A stretch of 64,000 nt of DNA from Ramlibacter lithotrophicus (GTDB lineage: Bacteria; Pseudomonadota; Gammaproteobacteria; Burkholderiales; Burkholderiaceae_C), in the NCBI RefSeq assembly GCF_012184415.1, contig NZ_VTOX01000001.1, forward strand, positions 868,001 through 932,000, read 5' to 3'. Made by a program: the position numbers and the translations under genes. Positions 52,449 through 63,690 of this stretch are shown here, piece by piece. A model generated the notes under the pieces. It did no database searches and was not told the origin of the DNA. It saw only the letters and a list, made by a program, of their open reading frames with translations. Every line of letters begins with the position of its first letter. Position 1 is the first letter of the stretch.

Positions 52449-52525
52449 TGGTCGGCGTGGCGGGATTCGAACTCGCGACCCCTTGCACCCCATGCAAGTG
52501 CGCTACCAGGCTGCGCTACACGCCG
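52449..52525 (-). tRNA. tRNA-Pro (anticodon GGG)
   Basis: The minus strand folds into a full cloverleaf of 77 bases including an encoded CCA. The acceptor stem is CGGCGTG/CACGCCG, the D arm is GCGC-AGCCTGGTA-GCGC and the anticodon stem is CTTGC/GCAAG with loop ATGGGGT, so the anticodon is GGG. The T-arm has the usual TTCGAAT loop and one mismatch in its stem. Confidence 0.93.
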
Positions 52526-52579
52526 GACAAGCTGCAGATTATAGCGTGGCGCGAACGCGTGCCGCGCGGCGCACCCTCA

Positions 52580-53029
52580 TCAATGCGTGGTCGAGAGCAG
52601 GTCGCGGATCTCGAACAGCTCACGGCGCACCAGCAGGAGCTGCTGCGACACGGCCTCGCGCTCCTCGGGCGGCAGGCTGTCCTCGAAGTCTGGAAAGGCG
52701 GAGTCCTCGACCTCGATCACCTCGACGCCTTCGAGCATCACCTCGCCGGCGCGGCGCTTGTCGCGCTCCACCTGCACCAGCTCCTGCAACTTGTTGCGCG
52801 CGCCGCTGATCGTGAACCCCTGGTCGTACAGGAGGTCACGGATGCGGCGGATCATCAGCACCTCGTGGTGCTGGTAGTAGCGCCGGTTGCCGCGCCGCTT
52901 CATCGGGCGCAGCTGCGTGAACTCCTGCTCCCAATAGCGGAGCACGTGCGGCTTGACGCCGCACAGGTCACTGACTTCGCCGATGGTGAAGTAGCGCTTG
53001 GCTGGGATGGCTGGAAGAGCTTTCTCCAT
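52580..53029 (-). CDS. MerR-family regulator downstream of ihfA
   Basis: 149 residues. The N-terminal winged helix is YFTIGEVSDLCGVKPHVLRYWEQEF and RGNRRYYQHHEVLMIRRI. A coiled-coil dimerisation region and an acidic tail follow. It has no cysteine-rich metal site in the C-terminal half. A MerR gene in this position after pheT and ihfA is common in proteobacteria and of unknown function. ATG 53029 is the start. Confidence 0.88.
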   Translation of the reverse strand: MEKALPAIPAKRYFTIGEVSDLCGVKPHVLRYWEQEFTQLRPMKRRGNRRYYQHHEVLMIRRIRDLLYDQGFTISGARNKLQELVQVERDKRRAGEVMLEGVEVIEVEDSAFPDFEDSLPPEEREAVSQQLLLVRRELFEIRDLLSTTH

Positions 53030-53129
53030 TGAAAATCAACGTGATACGGGAGAAAGCTCCGAGGTTACTCTAAGGCGCGGCGGCGCGCAAAGCCTGTTAC
53101 CCGCGCCTGGCCCGCAGTGTTGCGCGGGG

Positions 53130-53459
53130 TCAATTCCCTTCGCCGCCCTGGCTCTGGATCTGTTCCTTCAGCTTGTGGCTGGCATGGAATGTCACCACCC
53201 GCCGGGCCTGGATCGGGATCGCCTCGCCGGTGCGCGGATTGCGGCCCGGCCGCGGCGCCTTGGTGCGGATCTGGAAATTGCCGAATCCGGAGATCTTGAC
53301 GTCCTTGCCTTCGACCAGGCTGTCCGCGATGAGGTCGAAGAACGCATCGATCATGTCCTTGGACTCGCGCTTGTTGAGGCCGATCTGCTCGAACAGCAAC
53401 TCGGAGAGCTGGGCCTTCGTCAGGGCCGGCGTTTCCAGGCTTTCAACGGCGAAGTCCAT
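53130..53459 (-). CDS. ihfA: Integration host factor alpha subunit
   Basis: 109 residues from ATG 53459, which has a strong GAGGAGAGC. An in-frame ATG at 53498 would add 13 residues and sits 5 bases from the pheT stop with GAGGGG upstream. Both are plausible. The HU/IHF fold is complete, with [30 protein letters not shown] carrying the DNA-intercalating proline loop. The heterodimer with IhfB bends DNA. Confidence 0.92.
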   Translation of the reverse strand: MDFAVESLETPALTKAQLSELLFEQIGLNKRESKDMIDAFFDLIADSLVEGKDVKISGFGNFQIRTKAPRPGRNPRTGEAIPIQARRVVTFHASHKLKEQIQSQGGEGN

Positions 53460-53503
53460 GCTCTCCTCGTCCTGCGGTGTTCCGGCGAGCGCGTCCATTG
53501 TGA

Positions 53504-55918
53504 TCAACCCCTCAATCGGCCGCCGAGCTGCGTGGCGATGCGATCGACCACGGTTGCGACGGCCGCCTCGATCTGCTCGTCCGTCAGTGTGGCTTCGCTG
53601 CTGGCGAGCGTCAAGCGCACGGCCATGCTTTTCTCGTTCGCGGCGATGCCGGCCACTGCCTGCTTCGGCTTGTACACGTCGAACAGGAAGGCGTCGCGCA
53701 GCAGCTGGCCGCCGGCGGAGCGCACGGCTTCGAGGACGGCATCGTGGGCCACGTGGTCGGCCACGATCACGGCGATGTCGCGCTCCGCCGGCTGGAAGCG
53801 CGGCACCGGCTGCGCGGCGGGCACCCGGCGCTGCGTCACCGCCTCCAGGTCCAGTTCGAACAGCACCGGGGCGTTGGCGAGCTCCCAGCGCTGCCGCCAG
53901 CGCGGGTGCAGTTCGCCGACGAAGCCGACCTCGCAGCCGTCGACCCACACGGACGCACAGCGCCCGGGGTGCAGGGCCGGATGGGCGGCAGGCTTGAACT
54001 GCGCCCGCACCGGCGCAAGCAGGCTCTCGACGTCGCCCTTGCCGTCGTAGAAATCGACGGGGCCCGCCTTGCGTGCCCACTGCAGGCCCTCCGCGTCACC
54101 GTAGGCCAGTCCGGCCACGCGCATCGGCTGGCGGATGCCGCGCACCGTCGTGTCGGTCGTCGCCACGGCCGCATCGCGCATGAAGACCCGGCCCAGCTCG
54201 AACAGGCGGACCCGCTCGGCCTTGCGGTCCAGATTGAACTTCAGGGCCTGCAGGAGCGAGCCGAACAGCGACGAGCGCATGACGCCCATCTGGCTGGCAA
54301 TGGGGTTGAGCAGCTTGATCGGGTCGGAATTGCCGGCGAGATCGCGCTCCCAGCTCTCCTCGACGAAGCTGAAGTTGATCGTTTCCTGGTAACCGAGCCC
54401 GGCCAGCAGCCGGCGCACGGCGAAGCGGCTGCGCCGTCCCTCCGGCGGCAGCTTCGCCGTGATCGGCGCGAGCGGCGGTGTCGTCGGCAACTGCTCGTAC
54501 CCGATGACCCGCGCCACCTCCTCGATCAGGTCTTCCTCGATCGTCAGGTCGAAGCGGTACGGCGGCGGCTTGACCGTGAGCGTTCCATCGGCGGCAGCGA
54601 CCTCCAACCCCAGGCGGGTCAGGGCGTCGTTGCACTGCTGCGCCGTGAGCGGCATCCCGATCACCTTGGCCGCGCGGGCGACCCGCAGCGTCACCGGCTT
54701 GCGCTCCGGCAGCCGAAGCACCTGGTCGTCCATCGGTCCGGCCTCGCCGCCGCAGATCTCCAGGATCAGCCGCGTGATGTGCTCGATGTGTTCGACGGTC
54801 TGGCTGGGGTCGACGCCGCGTTCGAACCGATGGCCGGCGTCGGTCGAGAAGTTGTAGCGGCGCGAGCGGCCCTGGATCGCCTGGGGCCACCAGAAGGCGG
54901 CCTCGACGTAGACGTTCCTCGTCTCGTCGGACACGGCCGTGGCGTCGCCGCCCATGATGCCCGCGAGCGATTCGACCTGCCGGTCGTCGGCGATGACGCC
55001 GACCTGCTCGTCCACCGTCACCGTGTTGCCATTGAGCAACTTCAACTGCTCGCCGGGCGCGCCCCAGCGCACCTCGAGGCCGCCATGGATCTTGTCGTGG
55101 TCGAAGATGTGCGAGGGCCGGCCGAACTCGAACATGACGTAGTTCGAGATGTCCACCAGCGCGGTGACGCTGCGCTGGCCACAGCGCGCCAGCCGGTCCA
55201 CCATCCACTGCGGCGTTTTCGCCCTGGTGTCGACGTTGCGCACCACCCGGCCCGAGAAGCGGCCGCAGAGGTCGGGTGCGTGGACCCTCACACGCAGCAT
55301 CGCGTCGTGCGCCGGCCGCACCGGCGCGAACGCCGGCTCCTTCAGCGGCGCGCCGGTCAGGGCGGACAGCTCGCGGGCGACCCCGTACACGCTGAGCGCA
55401 TGCGCGAGATTGGGCGTGAGCTTGAGCGTGAACAGCGCGTCGTCGAGCTTGAGCACCTCGCGCACGTCCGCGCCCACCGGCGCGTCCGCGGCCAGCTCCA
55501 GCAGGCCCGCGTGATCCTCGGAGAGCTGCAGCTCGCGTGCCGAGCACAGCATGCCCTGGCTCTCGACACCGCGCAGCTTGGACAGCTTGATCTGGAACGG
55601 CTTGCCGTCCTCGCCGCCCGGCAGCTCGGCGCCCACCAGCGCACACGGCACCTTGATGCCGGCACGCGCGTTCGGGGCGCCGCAGACGATGTTCAGCAGG
55701 GCGCCCTGCCCCGCGTCGACCTGGCACACGCGCAGCCGGTCGGCCTGGGGATGCGGCACCGCTTCCTTGATCTGGCCGACGACGATCTTCGTGAACGGCG
55801 GCGCGACCGGCCGCAGTTCCTCGACTTCGAGCCCGCCCATGGTGAGCGTGTCGGCGATCTGCTGGGTGGTCAGCGGCGGATTGCAGAACTCGCGCAGCCA
55901 GGACTCTGGGAATTGCAT
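53504..55918 (-). CDS. pheT: Phenylalanyl-tRNA synthetase beta subunit
   Basis: 804 residues with the usual order: N-terminal tRNA-binding domain ([16 protein letters not shown]), B3/B4 editing domains, B5 ([21 protein letters not shown]), catalytic-like core and C-terminal anticodon-binding FDX-ACB domain ([18 protein letters not shown]). It acts as (alpha-beta)2 with PheS and charges tRNA-Phe. It lies 19 bases downstream of pheS. Confidence 0.96.
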   Translation of the reverse strand: MQFPESWLREFCNPPLTTQQIADTLTMGGLEVEELRPVAPPFTKIVVGQIKEAVPHPQADRLRVCQVDAGQGALLNIVCGAPNARAGIKVPCALVGAELPGGEDGKPFQIKLSKLRGVESQGMLCSARELQLSEDHAGLLELAADAPVGADVREVLKLDDALFTLKLTPNLAHALSVYGVARELSALTGAPLKEPAFAPVRPAHDAMLRVRVHAPDLCGRFSGRVVRNVDTRAKTPQWMVDRLARCGQRSVTALVDISNYVMFEFGRPSHIFDHDKIHGGLEVRWGAPGEQLKLLNGNTVTVDEQVGVIADDRQVESLAGIMGGDATAVSDETRNVYVEAAFWWPQAIQGRSRRYNFSTDAGHRFERGVDPSQTVEHIEHITRLILEICGGEAGPMDDQVLRLPERKPVTLRVARAAKVIGMPLTAQQCNDALTRLGLEVAAADGTLTVKPPPYRFDLTIEEDLIEEVARVIGYEQLPTTPPLAPITAKLPPEGRRSRFAVRRLLAGLGYQETINFSFVEESWERDLAGNSDPIKLLNPIASQMGVMRSSLFGSLLQALKFNLDRKAERVRLFELGRVFMRDAAVATTDTTVRGIRQPMRVAGLAYGDAEGLQWARKAGPVDFYDGKGDVESLLAPVRAQFKPAAHPALHPGRCASVWVDGCEVGFVGELHPRWRQRWELANAPVLFELDLEAVTQRRVPAAQPVPRFQPAERDIAVIVADHVAHDAVLEAVRSAGGQLLRDAFLFDVYKPKQAVAGIAANEKSMAVRLTLASSEATLTDEQIEAAVATVVDRIATQLGGRLRG

Positions 55919-55937
55919 ATCTGGATTCGGGTCGGGA

Positions 55938-56993
55938 TCAGCGGAACTGCTTGAGAAAACGAACGTCGCCGTCGAAGAAGAGGCGCAGGTCGTTGACGCC
56001 GTAGCGCAGCATCGTCAGGCGGTCCGGTCCCATGCCGAACGCGAAGCCGATGAAGCGCTCTGGGTCCAGCCCCATGTTGCGCACGACTTCCGGGTGCACC
56101 TGGCCGGAGCCCGCCACCTCCAGCCAGCGCCCGGCCAGGGGGCCGTGCTGGAACTGGATGTCGATCTCCGCGCTGGGCTCGGTGAACGGGAAGAAACTGG
56201 GACGGAAGCGCAGCGCCAGGTCGTCGCTCTCGAAGAAGGTGCGGCAGAAGTCGGTGAAGACGACCTTCAGGTCCTTGAAGCTCACGTTCTCGCCGAGCCA
56301 CAGCCCTTCGCACTGGTGGAACATGGGCGAGTGGGTGGCGTCGCTGTCGACGCGGTACGTGCGCCCCGGGGCGATCACGCGGATTTCCGGCATCGTGCCG
56401 CCGGCCTTCACCGCGTCCGCGTACTTCTTGATGTGCTGGTGCGCGTAGCGGACCTGCATCGGGCTGGTGTGCGGCCGCAGGTTGTACGGAATGCCGTCGT
56501 CGCCCTGGATGTCGACGTAGAAGGTGTCCTGCATCGAGCGCGCCGGGTGGTTGGGCGGATTGTTCAGCGACGTGAAGCTGTGCCAGTCGCTCTCGATCTC
56601 CGGGCCGTCGGCCACGTCGAAGCCCATGCTCGCAAAGATCCGCTCGATCCGCTCCATGGTCAGGCTCACCGGGTGCAGGCCGCCGGGCTCGCGCGCGCGC
56701 CCAGGCAGGCTGACGTCCAGCGCCTCGGCCTTCAGCTGCGCCTCCAGTTCGGCATCGGCGAGCTGCTGGCGCCGCTCGGTGAGGGCGGCCTCGATCGCCT
56801 GCTTGGCCACGTTGATCGCCGCGCCGCGCGCCTTCTTCTCTTCGACGGAGAGCGCGGCCAGGCCCTTCATCAGCTCCGTGATGCGGCCGGACTTGCCGAC
56901 GAACTGCGCCTTCGCGTTCTCGAGGTCGGCGGGGGTGGCGGCGCGGGCGAAGGCTTCGCGCGCGCTGCCGACGATGGGATCGAACTCGTTCAT
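55938..56993 (-). CDS. pheS: Phenylalanyl-tRNA synthetase alpha subunit
   Basis: 351 residues. The N-terminal coiled coil (about 15-95) is followed by the class II catalytic core with motif 1 ([16 protein letters not shown]), motif 2 ([21 protein letters not shown]) and motif 3 ([17 protein letters not shown]). ATG 56993 is the start. It is preceded on the minus strand by a perfect 12-bp hairpin followed by T residues (57007-57045), which suggests termination or attenuation upstream. Confidence 0.96.
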   Translation of the reverse strand: MNEFDPIVGSAREAFARAATPADLENAKAQFVGKSGRITELMKGLAALSVEEKKARGAAINVAKQAIEAALTERRQQLADAELEAQLKAEALDVSLPGRAREPGGLHPVSLTMERIERIFASMGFDVADGPEIESDWHSFTSLNNPPNHPARSMQDTFYVDIQGDDGIPYNLRPHTSPMQVRYAHQHIKKYADAVKAGGTMPEIRVIAPGRTYRVDSDATHSPMFHQCEGLWLGENVSFKDLKVVFTDFCRTFFESDDLALRFRPSFFPFTEPSAEIDIQFQHGPLAGRWLEVAGSGQVHPEVVRNMGLDPERFIGFAFGMGPDRLTMLRYGVNDLRLFFDGDVRFLKQFR

Positions 56994-57006
56994 GGTGGTC
57001 TTCGAT

Positions 57007-57045
57007 GGAAAACAGGGGCTAGTGCCGTCAGCCCTAGCCCCTGTT
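57007..57045 (-). terminator. Terminator or attenuator between rplT and pheS
   Basis: AACAGGGGCTAG (57011-57022) and CTAGCCCCTGTT (57034-57045) are perfect inverted repeats, loop 11 bases. On the minus strand the stem runs into TTTT. It lies 14 bases upstream of the pheS start, where Phe-dependent attenuators occur in other proteobacteria. I find no obvious leader peptide rich in Phe codons, so simple partial termination is also possible. Confidence 0.65.
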
Positions 57046-57097
57046 CCTGTTCTGTCGTAGGCACCCCCGCAAACCGGGTGCGTGCCTCGCCTGAACC

Positions 57098-57457
57098 TCA
57101 AGCAGCCAGCTTGGCCTTCACCTGCTCCACGATGCCGGCAAAAGCGGCCTTGTCGTGCACGGCGATGTCGGCCAGCACCTTGCGGTCGATCTCGATGCCG
57201 GCCTTGCGGATGCCGTTGGCGAACTGGCTGTACGTCATCCCTAGTTCCCGGGCCGCCGCGTTGATACGGGCGATCCAGAGCTGGCGGAAGACGCGCTTCT
57301 TGGTGCGGCGGTCACGGTACGCATACTGGCCCGCCTTCATCACCGCTTCCTTGGCGATGCGGAAGACGTTGCCGCGGCGGCCGCGGAAGCCCTTGGCAAG
57401 GGCGAGCACCTTCTTGTGGCGGGCGCGGGCCGTTACTCCACGTTTGACGCGAGGCAT
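57098..57457 (-). CDS. rplT: 50S ribosomal protein L20
   Basis: 119 residues, start [16 protein letters not shown], the canonical L20 sequence with the Arg/Lys-rich N-terminal helix ([17 protein letters not shown]). L20 binds 23S rRNA early in assembly and in enterobacteria represses the rpmI-rplT mRNA. It is in the standard infC-rpmI-rplT order. Confidence 0.97.
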   Translation of the reverse strand: MPRVKRGVTARARHKKVLALAKGFRGRRGNVFRIAKEAVMKAGQYAYRDRRTKKRVFRQLWIARINAAARELGMTYSQFANGIRKAGIEIDRKVLADIAVHDKAAFAGIVEQVKAKLAA

Positions 57458-57486
57458 ATGAGTTCTCCTTCAGTTCGTCAGTGGGT

Positions 57487-57690
57487 CTACAGGCCGGCGA
57501 AGGGCAGCATCTGCGCCATGTGACCCATGTTGGTCTCATGGACGGCGACGGCCCCACGCAGGTGGCGCTTGTTCTTGGTGGACTTCTTCGTCAGGATGTG
57601 ACGCTTGAAGGCCTGCGCGCGCTTGACGGTCCCACCGGGACGAACGCGGAAGCGCTTCTTGGCCCCGCTCTTGGTCTTCATCTTGGGCAT
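57487..57690 (-). CDS. rpmI: 50S ribosomal protein L35
   Basis: 67 residues, start [20 protein letters not shown], full-length L35. ATG 57690 is the true start. The in-frame extension upstream is not conserved. It lies 163 bases downstream of infC and 29 bases upstream of rplT. Confidence 0.96.
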   Translation of the reverse strand: MPKMKTKSGAKKRFRVRPGGTVKRAQAFKRHILTKKSTKNKRHLRGAVAVHETNMGHMAQMLPFAGL

Positions 57691-57853
57691 TGCTGCTCCT
57701 TCTTTTCTTGTGCTCGTGAGGCGCCGCGAAGCATTCGCGTCTTGATGGCCCCGAGCCACTTGTGTGGCGGGTCTTTCGACCCTCCACCGGCGGCGGGGCG
57801 AGCCCCGCCTTCATCGCCGCCCCGGCGACCAGCCGTTGCAGCGTGATTCTTCG

Positions 57854-58447
57854 TCAGGCCGAGGCTTGCGAGGCCTCGGCGGCCGCCGGCCTGGGCGCCG
57901 GCTTCTTCTTGCCCGGCGCGATCATCATGATCATCTGCCGGCCTTCCAGTTTCGGAAACTGCTCCACCACGATCAGGTCGGCCAGCTCGTCGCGGATGCG
58001 GTTCAGCAAGGCCATCCCGATTTCCTGGTGCGTGATCTCGCGGCCCCGGAAGCGCAGCGTGATCTTGCACTTGTCGCCTTCGGCCAGGAAGCGCCGGATG
58101 TTGCGCATCTTGATGTTGTAGTCACCGTCGTCGGTGCCCGGCCTGAACTTGACTTCCTTGATCTCGATGACCGTCTGCTTGGCTTTCGCCTCCGCCGCCT
58201 TCTTCTGTTCCTGGTACTTGAACTTGCCGTAGTCCATCAGCCGGCACACCGGCGGATTGGCCGTGGCGGCAATCTCGACCAGATCGACGTCCAGCTCGCC
58301 CGCCATGCGCAAGGCCTCTTGCAGGCTGACGATGCCGAGCGGCTCGTTTTCGGGCCCCGAGAGGCGGACTTCCGGGGCCATGATTTCCCGGTTCAGGCGG
58401 TGTTTGCGTTCCTCGCGGTGGCGACGGTCGCGAAAATCAGTAGCGAT
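57854..58447 (-). CDS. infC: Translation initiation factor IF-3, ATC start
   Basis: 197 residues if translation begins at ATC 58447-58445, giving [21 protein letters not shown] before the first ATG (58381). The upstream residues match the conserved N-terminus of IF-3 in this group and the frame is open. AAGGATTT lies eight bases upstream of the ATC. Starts at AUU, AUC or AUA are a known feature of infC and allow IF-3 to repress its own synthesis. The two IF-3 domains are complete ([15 protein letters not shown] and [15 protein letters not shown]). The C-terminus is Ala/Pro-rich. Confidence 0.9.
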   Translation of the reverse strand: MATDFRDRRHREERKHRLNREIMAPEVRLSGPENEPLGIVSLQEALRMAGELDVDLVEIAATANPPVCRLMDYGKFKYQEQKKAAEAKAKQTVIEIKEVKFRPGTDDGDYNIKMRNIRRFLAEGDKCKITLRFRGREITHQEIGMALLNRIRDELADLIVVEQFPKLEGRQMIMMIAPGKKKPAPRPAAAEASQASA

Positions 58448-58556
58448 GGTCCAAATCCTTCAATGACACTGCCGCCTTCCGGCGGCGACAACTGCCTGCA
58501 CGCGCGCGCCGCGCAAGCCGCCGGAAATCCCGGCGCGACGGGCGCGGCCGCACCCG

Positions 58557-60464
58557 TCAATGCTTGCTGGCGATATCCGCCGCGATCCTCTGGGAGAAGG
58601 CTTCGAGGGACATCGCGCCGAGGTCCTGGTTGCCCCGTGCGCGCACTGCGACAGCACCAGCCGCCTTTTCCTTGTCGCCCACGACCAGGATGTAAGGCAG
58701 CTTCTGCAGCGAATGCTCGCGTATTTTATACGTAATTTTCTCGTTCCGCAGATCGAGCTCCACCCTAAGCCCTTGATTTTGCAGAGCTTTGGCAACATCC
58801 CGGGCGTAATCGGCCTGCGCGTCCGTGATATTGAGCACGGCCACCTGCTGTGGCGCGAGCCACACGGGCAGCGCCCCGGCGTGCTGCTCGATGAGGATGC
58901 CGATGAAGCGCTCCATGCTGCCGACGATCGCCCGGTGCAGCATGACCGGGCGGTGGCGGGCGCCGTCCTCGCCGACGTACTCGGCGTCCAGCCGCTCGGG
59001 CATGGAAAAGTCCACCTGGATCGTGCCGCACTGCCATTGCCTCCCGATCGCGTCCTTGAGCGTGTACTCGATCTTGGGGCCGTAGAACGCGCCTTCGCCG
59101 GGCGAGATCTCGAATTCGCAGCCCGACGCGCGAAGGCTCTCCATCAGCGCGTGCTCGGCCTTGTCCCAGCTCTCGTCCGAGCCGATGCGCTTCTCGGGCC
59201 GGGTCGCGATCTTGTAGATGATGTCGCTGAACCCGAAGTCGCGATAGACCTTCTGCAGCAGCGTCGTGTAGGTCGTGCACTCCGGCAGGATGTGCTCTTC
59301 CGTGCAGAAGATGTGGCCGTCGTCCTGGGTGAAGCCGCGCACGCGCATGATGCCGTGCAGGCCGCCCGTCGGCTCGTTGCGATGGCACTGGCCGAACTCG
59401 CCGTAGCGCAGCGGCAGGTCGCGGTAACTCTTGACGCCCTGCTTGAAGATCAGGATGTGCCCGGGACAGTTCATCGGCTTGAGCGCGTACTCGCGCTTTT
59501 CCGACTCTGTGACGAACATGTTCTCGCGGTACTTGTCCCAGTGGCCGGTCTTCTCCCACAGCGACTTGTCCAGCAGCTGCGGGCCCTTGACCTCCTGGTA
59601 GCCGTTCTCGCGGTAGACGCGGCGCATGTACTGCTCCACCTCCTGCCAGACCGTCCAGCCCTTCGGATGCCAGCACACCACGCCGGGCGCATGGTCGTCC
59701 ATGTGGAACAGGTCCAGTTCGCGGCCCAGCCGTCGGTGGTCGCGCTTCTCCGCCTCCTCCAGCATCTTCAGGTATTGCTGCAGTTCCTCCTTCGAGGCCC
59801 AGGCCGTGCCGTAGACGCGCTGCAGCATCTCGTTGCGGTGGTCCCCGCGCCAGTACGCGCCGGCCACTTTCATCAGCTTGAAGTGCTTGAGCCGGCCGGT
59901 GCTCGGCACGTGCGGGCCGCGGCACAGGTCCTCGAAACCGCCCTCGCGGTACAGCGAGACGTCCTGGTCCGCCGGGATGCTCTCGATGATCTCGGCCTTG
60001 TAGTGCTCCCCCAGGCTCTTGAAGTGGCGCACCGCCTCGTCGCGGGGCAGCACGCGGCGCGTGACCGGCTCGTCCTTCGCCGCCAGCTCCGCCATCCGCT
60101 TCTCGATCGCGGCCAGGTCCTCCGGCGTGAAGGGCCGCTTGTACGCGAAGTCGTAGTAGAAGCCGTTTTCGATGACCGGGCCGATGGTGACCTGCGCCTC
60201 GGGAAACAGCTCCTTGACGGCGTAGGCCAGCAGGTGGGCCGTCGAGTGCCGGATGACCTCCACCCCTTCGGGGTCCTTGGCCGTGACGATGGCGACCGGC
60301 GCGTCGTGGTCGATCGGGTGGCTGGTGTCGACCACCTTGCCGTCGACCTTGCCGGCGAGCGCCGCCTTGGCGAGTCCGGGGCCGATGGAGGCGGCGACGT
60401 CGGCCACCGTGACCGGGCCGGGAAACTGGCGTTGCGAACCGTCGGGGAGCGTGACTTGGATCAT
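58557..60464 (-). CDS. thrS: Threonyl-tRNA synthetase
   Basis: 635 residues: TGS domain (1-62), editing domain with [16 protein letters not shown] and the zinc-like DEAVRHF region, class II core with the catalytic zinc ligands ([37 protein letters not shown]) and anticodon-binding domain at the C-terminus. ATG 60464 follows the conserved start MIQVTLPDG. It leads the thrS-infC-rpmI-rplT block. Confidence 0.96.
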   Translation of the reverse strand: MIQVTLPDGSQRQFPGPVTVADVAASIGPGLAKAALAGKVDGKVVDTSHPIDHDAPVAIVTAKDPEGVEVIRHSTAHLLAYAVKELFPEAQVTIGPVIENGFYYDFAYKRPFTPEDLAAIEKRMAELAAKDEPVTRRVLPRDEAVRHFKSLGEHYKAEIIESIPADQDVSLYREGGFEDLCRGPHVPSTGRLKHFKLMKVAGAYWRGDHRNEMLQRVYGTAWASKEELQQYLKMLEEAEKRDHRRLGRELDLFHMDDHAPGVVCWHPKGWTVWQEVEQYMRRVYRENGYQEVKGPQLLDKSLWEKTGHWDKYRENMFVTESEKREYALKPMNCPGHILIFKQGVKSYRDLPLRYGEFGQCHRNEPTGGLHGIMRVRGFTQDDGHIFCTEEHILPECTTYTTLLQKVYRDFGFSDIIYKIATRPEKRIGSDESWDKAEHALMESLRASGCEFEISPGEGAFYGPKIEYTLKDAIGRQWQCGTIQVDFSMPERLDAEYVGEDGARHRPVMLHRAIVGSMERFIGILIEQHAGALPVWLAPQQVAVLNITDAQADYARDVAKALQNQGLRVELDLRNEKITYKIREHSLQKLPYILVVGDKEKAAGAVAVRARGNQDLGAMSLEAFSQRIAADIASKH

Positions 60465-60493
60465 GGTGCGAGATGAGGAGCGTGAGGCCAACG

Positions 60494-60520
60494 AAAAAGC
60501 GCGGGACGAGCCGCGCTTTT
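60494..60520 (-). terminator. Bidirectional terminator-like hairpin between aceA and thrS
   Basis: AAAAGCGCGG (60495-60504) and CCGCGCTTTT (60511-60520) form a perfect 10-bp stem with a 6-base loop. On the minus strand it ends in TTTTT. It can end aceA transcription or, lying 30 bases before thrS, act in the thrS leader. The rest of the 269-base gap to aceA shows nothing else that I can support. Confidence 0.7.
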
Positions 60521-60733
60521 CGAAGGTGAAGTGCGAAAGACTTCGCTGCCCGCGCGCGACCGCCCGACCCTAGCGGGTGGTGAACCCTGTGGTGGACGTT
60601 CGCGGTGTCATAACCGGGGTGCCTTTCTCGCTCTTGTTGGCCGGGGAATGCCGCCATTCTACCCGTCCACGGTGGCGCTGCGGTCGCCGCCCCCGGCCGC
60701 GGACCGGGAGCGCGCCGCCGCGCCGCGCCGTGT

Positions 60734-62059
<1,326 letters not shown>

Positions 62060-62435
62060 GGCGTGTGCTCCAAGGTTGATTGAAAACTCGCGGCCGTACT
62101 GCGTTGCCTTGGATCTGACTTTAGGTCTTCTAGAAGACTTGCGGAGCATCTTGTGTCTTATACAAGAGATAATTTTTCTTTTTGTATATCAATGACTTGC
62201 GATCATGCTTTCTCGATGAGAAATTCCGTCTCTCATATCGAGAAATTTCGCTGCGGTGCAATACGCACTTTATTCATCATGTGAAATGTCGTTTTCGCCC
62301 CATGCGCAGGCACCCCCGCCGGTGGCACGCGGCGACGGCGCTCGCGCGCGCCGGGGACAAGCCCCCGGCCGGGCGGGCGATGCGCTCATGCGCGGTGGTG
62401 CATGATCGAGTCTTCGACTCACCACTCACACGTCC
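62060..62435. promoter_or_regulatory. 376-base divergent regulatory region of aceA with several palindromes
   Basis: No gene is seen here. It holds GTCTTCTAGAAGAC (62125-62138, perfect palindrome), TCTTGT-N7-ACAAGA (62149-62167, overlapping TATAAG on the minus strand, a possible aceA -10 box) and TTTCTCGATGAGAAA (62209-62223). The first two share TCTT/AAGA arms and may bind the same regulator. GAGAAATT recurs at 62218-62225 and 62240-62247. The stretch 62100-62280 is AT-rich compared with its surroundings. Confidence 0.45.
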
Positions 62436-63335
62436 ATGGGGCCGCAGCGCCTTCTTGCCTATGCCTGCCTCGCCCTGAGCATGTCGCTGGTGGGCAGCTA
62501 CGTCGCGCTGTCGAAGACGCTGGTCGCCGCGTTTCCCGTGCTGCTGCTGGCGTGGCTGCGCTTCGGGATCGGCGGCGCAGCGATGTTGCACTGGCTGCGC
62601 CGGCCGGCGGACGAGCCGCCCATGACGCAGCGCACACGCCAGCTCCTGTTCCTCGAGTCGTTCCTCGGCAACTTCCTGTTCTCGATCTTCATGCTGTACG
62701 GCGTGAGCCTGACGAGCGCCGTGGCCGCCGGCGTCATCATGGCTTCGATTCCCGCCGCAGTGGCGCTCCTGAGCTGGGCCTTCCTGCGCGAGCGGATCGC
62801 GCCGCGGACCTGGGCCGCGGTCGGCTGCGCCGCCGGCGGCATCGCGCTGCTGGCGCCGAGCCGGTCCGCCACGGGACCCGCCGGCGGCGAGTGGCAGTGG
62901 CTCGGCAACCTGCTGGTGTTCGGCGCCGTGCTGTGCGAGGCCTCGTACGCCGTGATCGGCAAGAAGCTCACCGGCAGCCTCGGCCCGAAGCGCATCACCG
63001 CGATCATCAACCTGTGGGGGCTGGCGCTGGTCACGCCGCTGGGTCTCTGGGCGGCGCTGCGCTTCGATTTCGCGGGGGTGGCGCCCGGCATCTGGCTGCT
63101 GCTGCTGTTCTATGCGCTGGCGGCCAGCGTCTGGACCGTGTGGCTCTGGATGACGGGCCTCAAGGGTGTGCCTGCCGCGCAGGCCGGCGTGTTCACGGTG
63201 ATGCTGCCGGTTTCGGCCGCGCTGGTCGGCGTGTTCGTGCTGGGCGAGCCGCTCGGCGGCACGCAGCTGCTCGCCTTCGTGCTGGCGCTCGCCGGCGTGC
63301 TGCTCGCGACGCTGCCGCCGGGCCGCGGCCTCTAG
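62436..63335 (+). CDS. DMT-superfamily (EamA) transporter
   Basis: 299 residues with ten predicted transmembrane helices in two EamA repeats (first about 1-140, ending ALLAPSR; second about 155-298, ending LLATLPPGRGL). PAAVALLSWAFLRERIAPRTW is the typical end of repeat one. The substrate is unknown. Metabolite export is the common role. It is divergent from aceA. Confidence 0.88.
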   Translation: MGPQRLLAYACLALSMSLVGSYVALSKTLVAAFPVLLLAWLRFGIGGAAMLHWLRRPADEPPMTQRTRQLLFLESFLGNFLFSIFMLYGVSLTSAVAAGVIMASIPAAVALLSWAFLRERIAPRTWAAVGCAAGGIALLAPSRSATGPAGGEWQWLGNLLVFGAVLCEASYAVIGKKLTGSLGPKRITAIINLWGLALVTPLGLWAALRFDFAGVAPGIWLLLLFYALAASVWTVWLWMTGLKGVPAAQAGVFTVMLPVSAALVGVFVLGEPLGGTQLLAFVLALAGVLLATLPPGRGL

Positions 63336-63690
63336 CGACCGCTCGCGGGCCGGTGCACGCCACGTGCGCCGCGACGCGGTGGGAAGGGCTTTTTCCCAGT
63401 GGCGGCGCGCGCTTGATCGCGCTTTCTCCTGCGCAGCGTGAGGAGCGCACGGCCCGCGCCATGCGCCTCCCGTGGCGCCGGGAGCGCGTGCGACGCACCG
63501 CGCAACGTCGCGATCGGGTCCGCGCCAGAGGGAAAACAGCCTGAAATGCGCGTGCAAAAAACGCACACGCCAGAGTGAAAAAAGCGATTTTTCGCTTGGA
63601 AACGCGTTTTTTCTCCAGTAGCATCCGCAGTGCCAGTGGGGAATGCAGGTTCCCATTGGTGATTAATCAACTTCTAGAAGGAAAATCATC
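63336..63690. other. 355-base intergenic region with short hairpins
   Basis: I see no convincing coding sequence. Near the right end AAGCGA-TTTT-TCGCTT (63582-63597) and GTGC-AAAAAAC-GCAC (63552-63566) can form small hairpins, and there are several A- and T-runs. A promoter for the downstream SWIB gene must lie here, but I cannot pick clear hexamers. Confidence 0.5.

Noticed and set aside
53460..53498. Upstream ATG of ihfA
   Set aside because: Not excluded, but the 13 extra residues have a weaker ribosome binding site and are not typical of IhfA, so the internal ATG was preferred.
63336..63690. Short open frames in the last intergenic region
   Set aside because: They are low-complexity, lack ribosome binding sites and run into the minus-strand complement of the repeat region.
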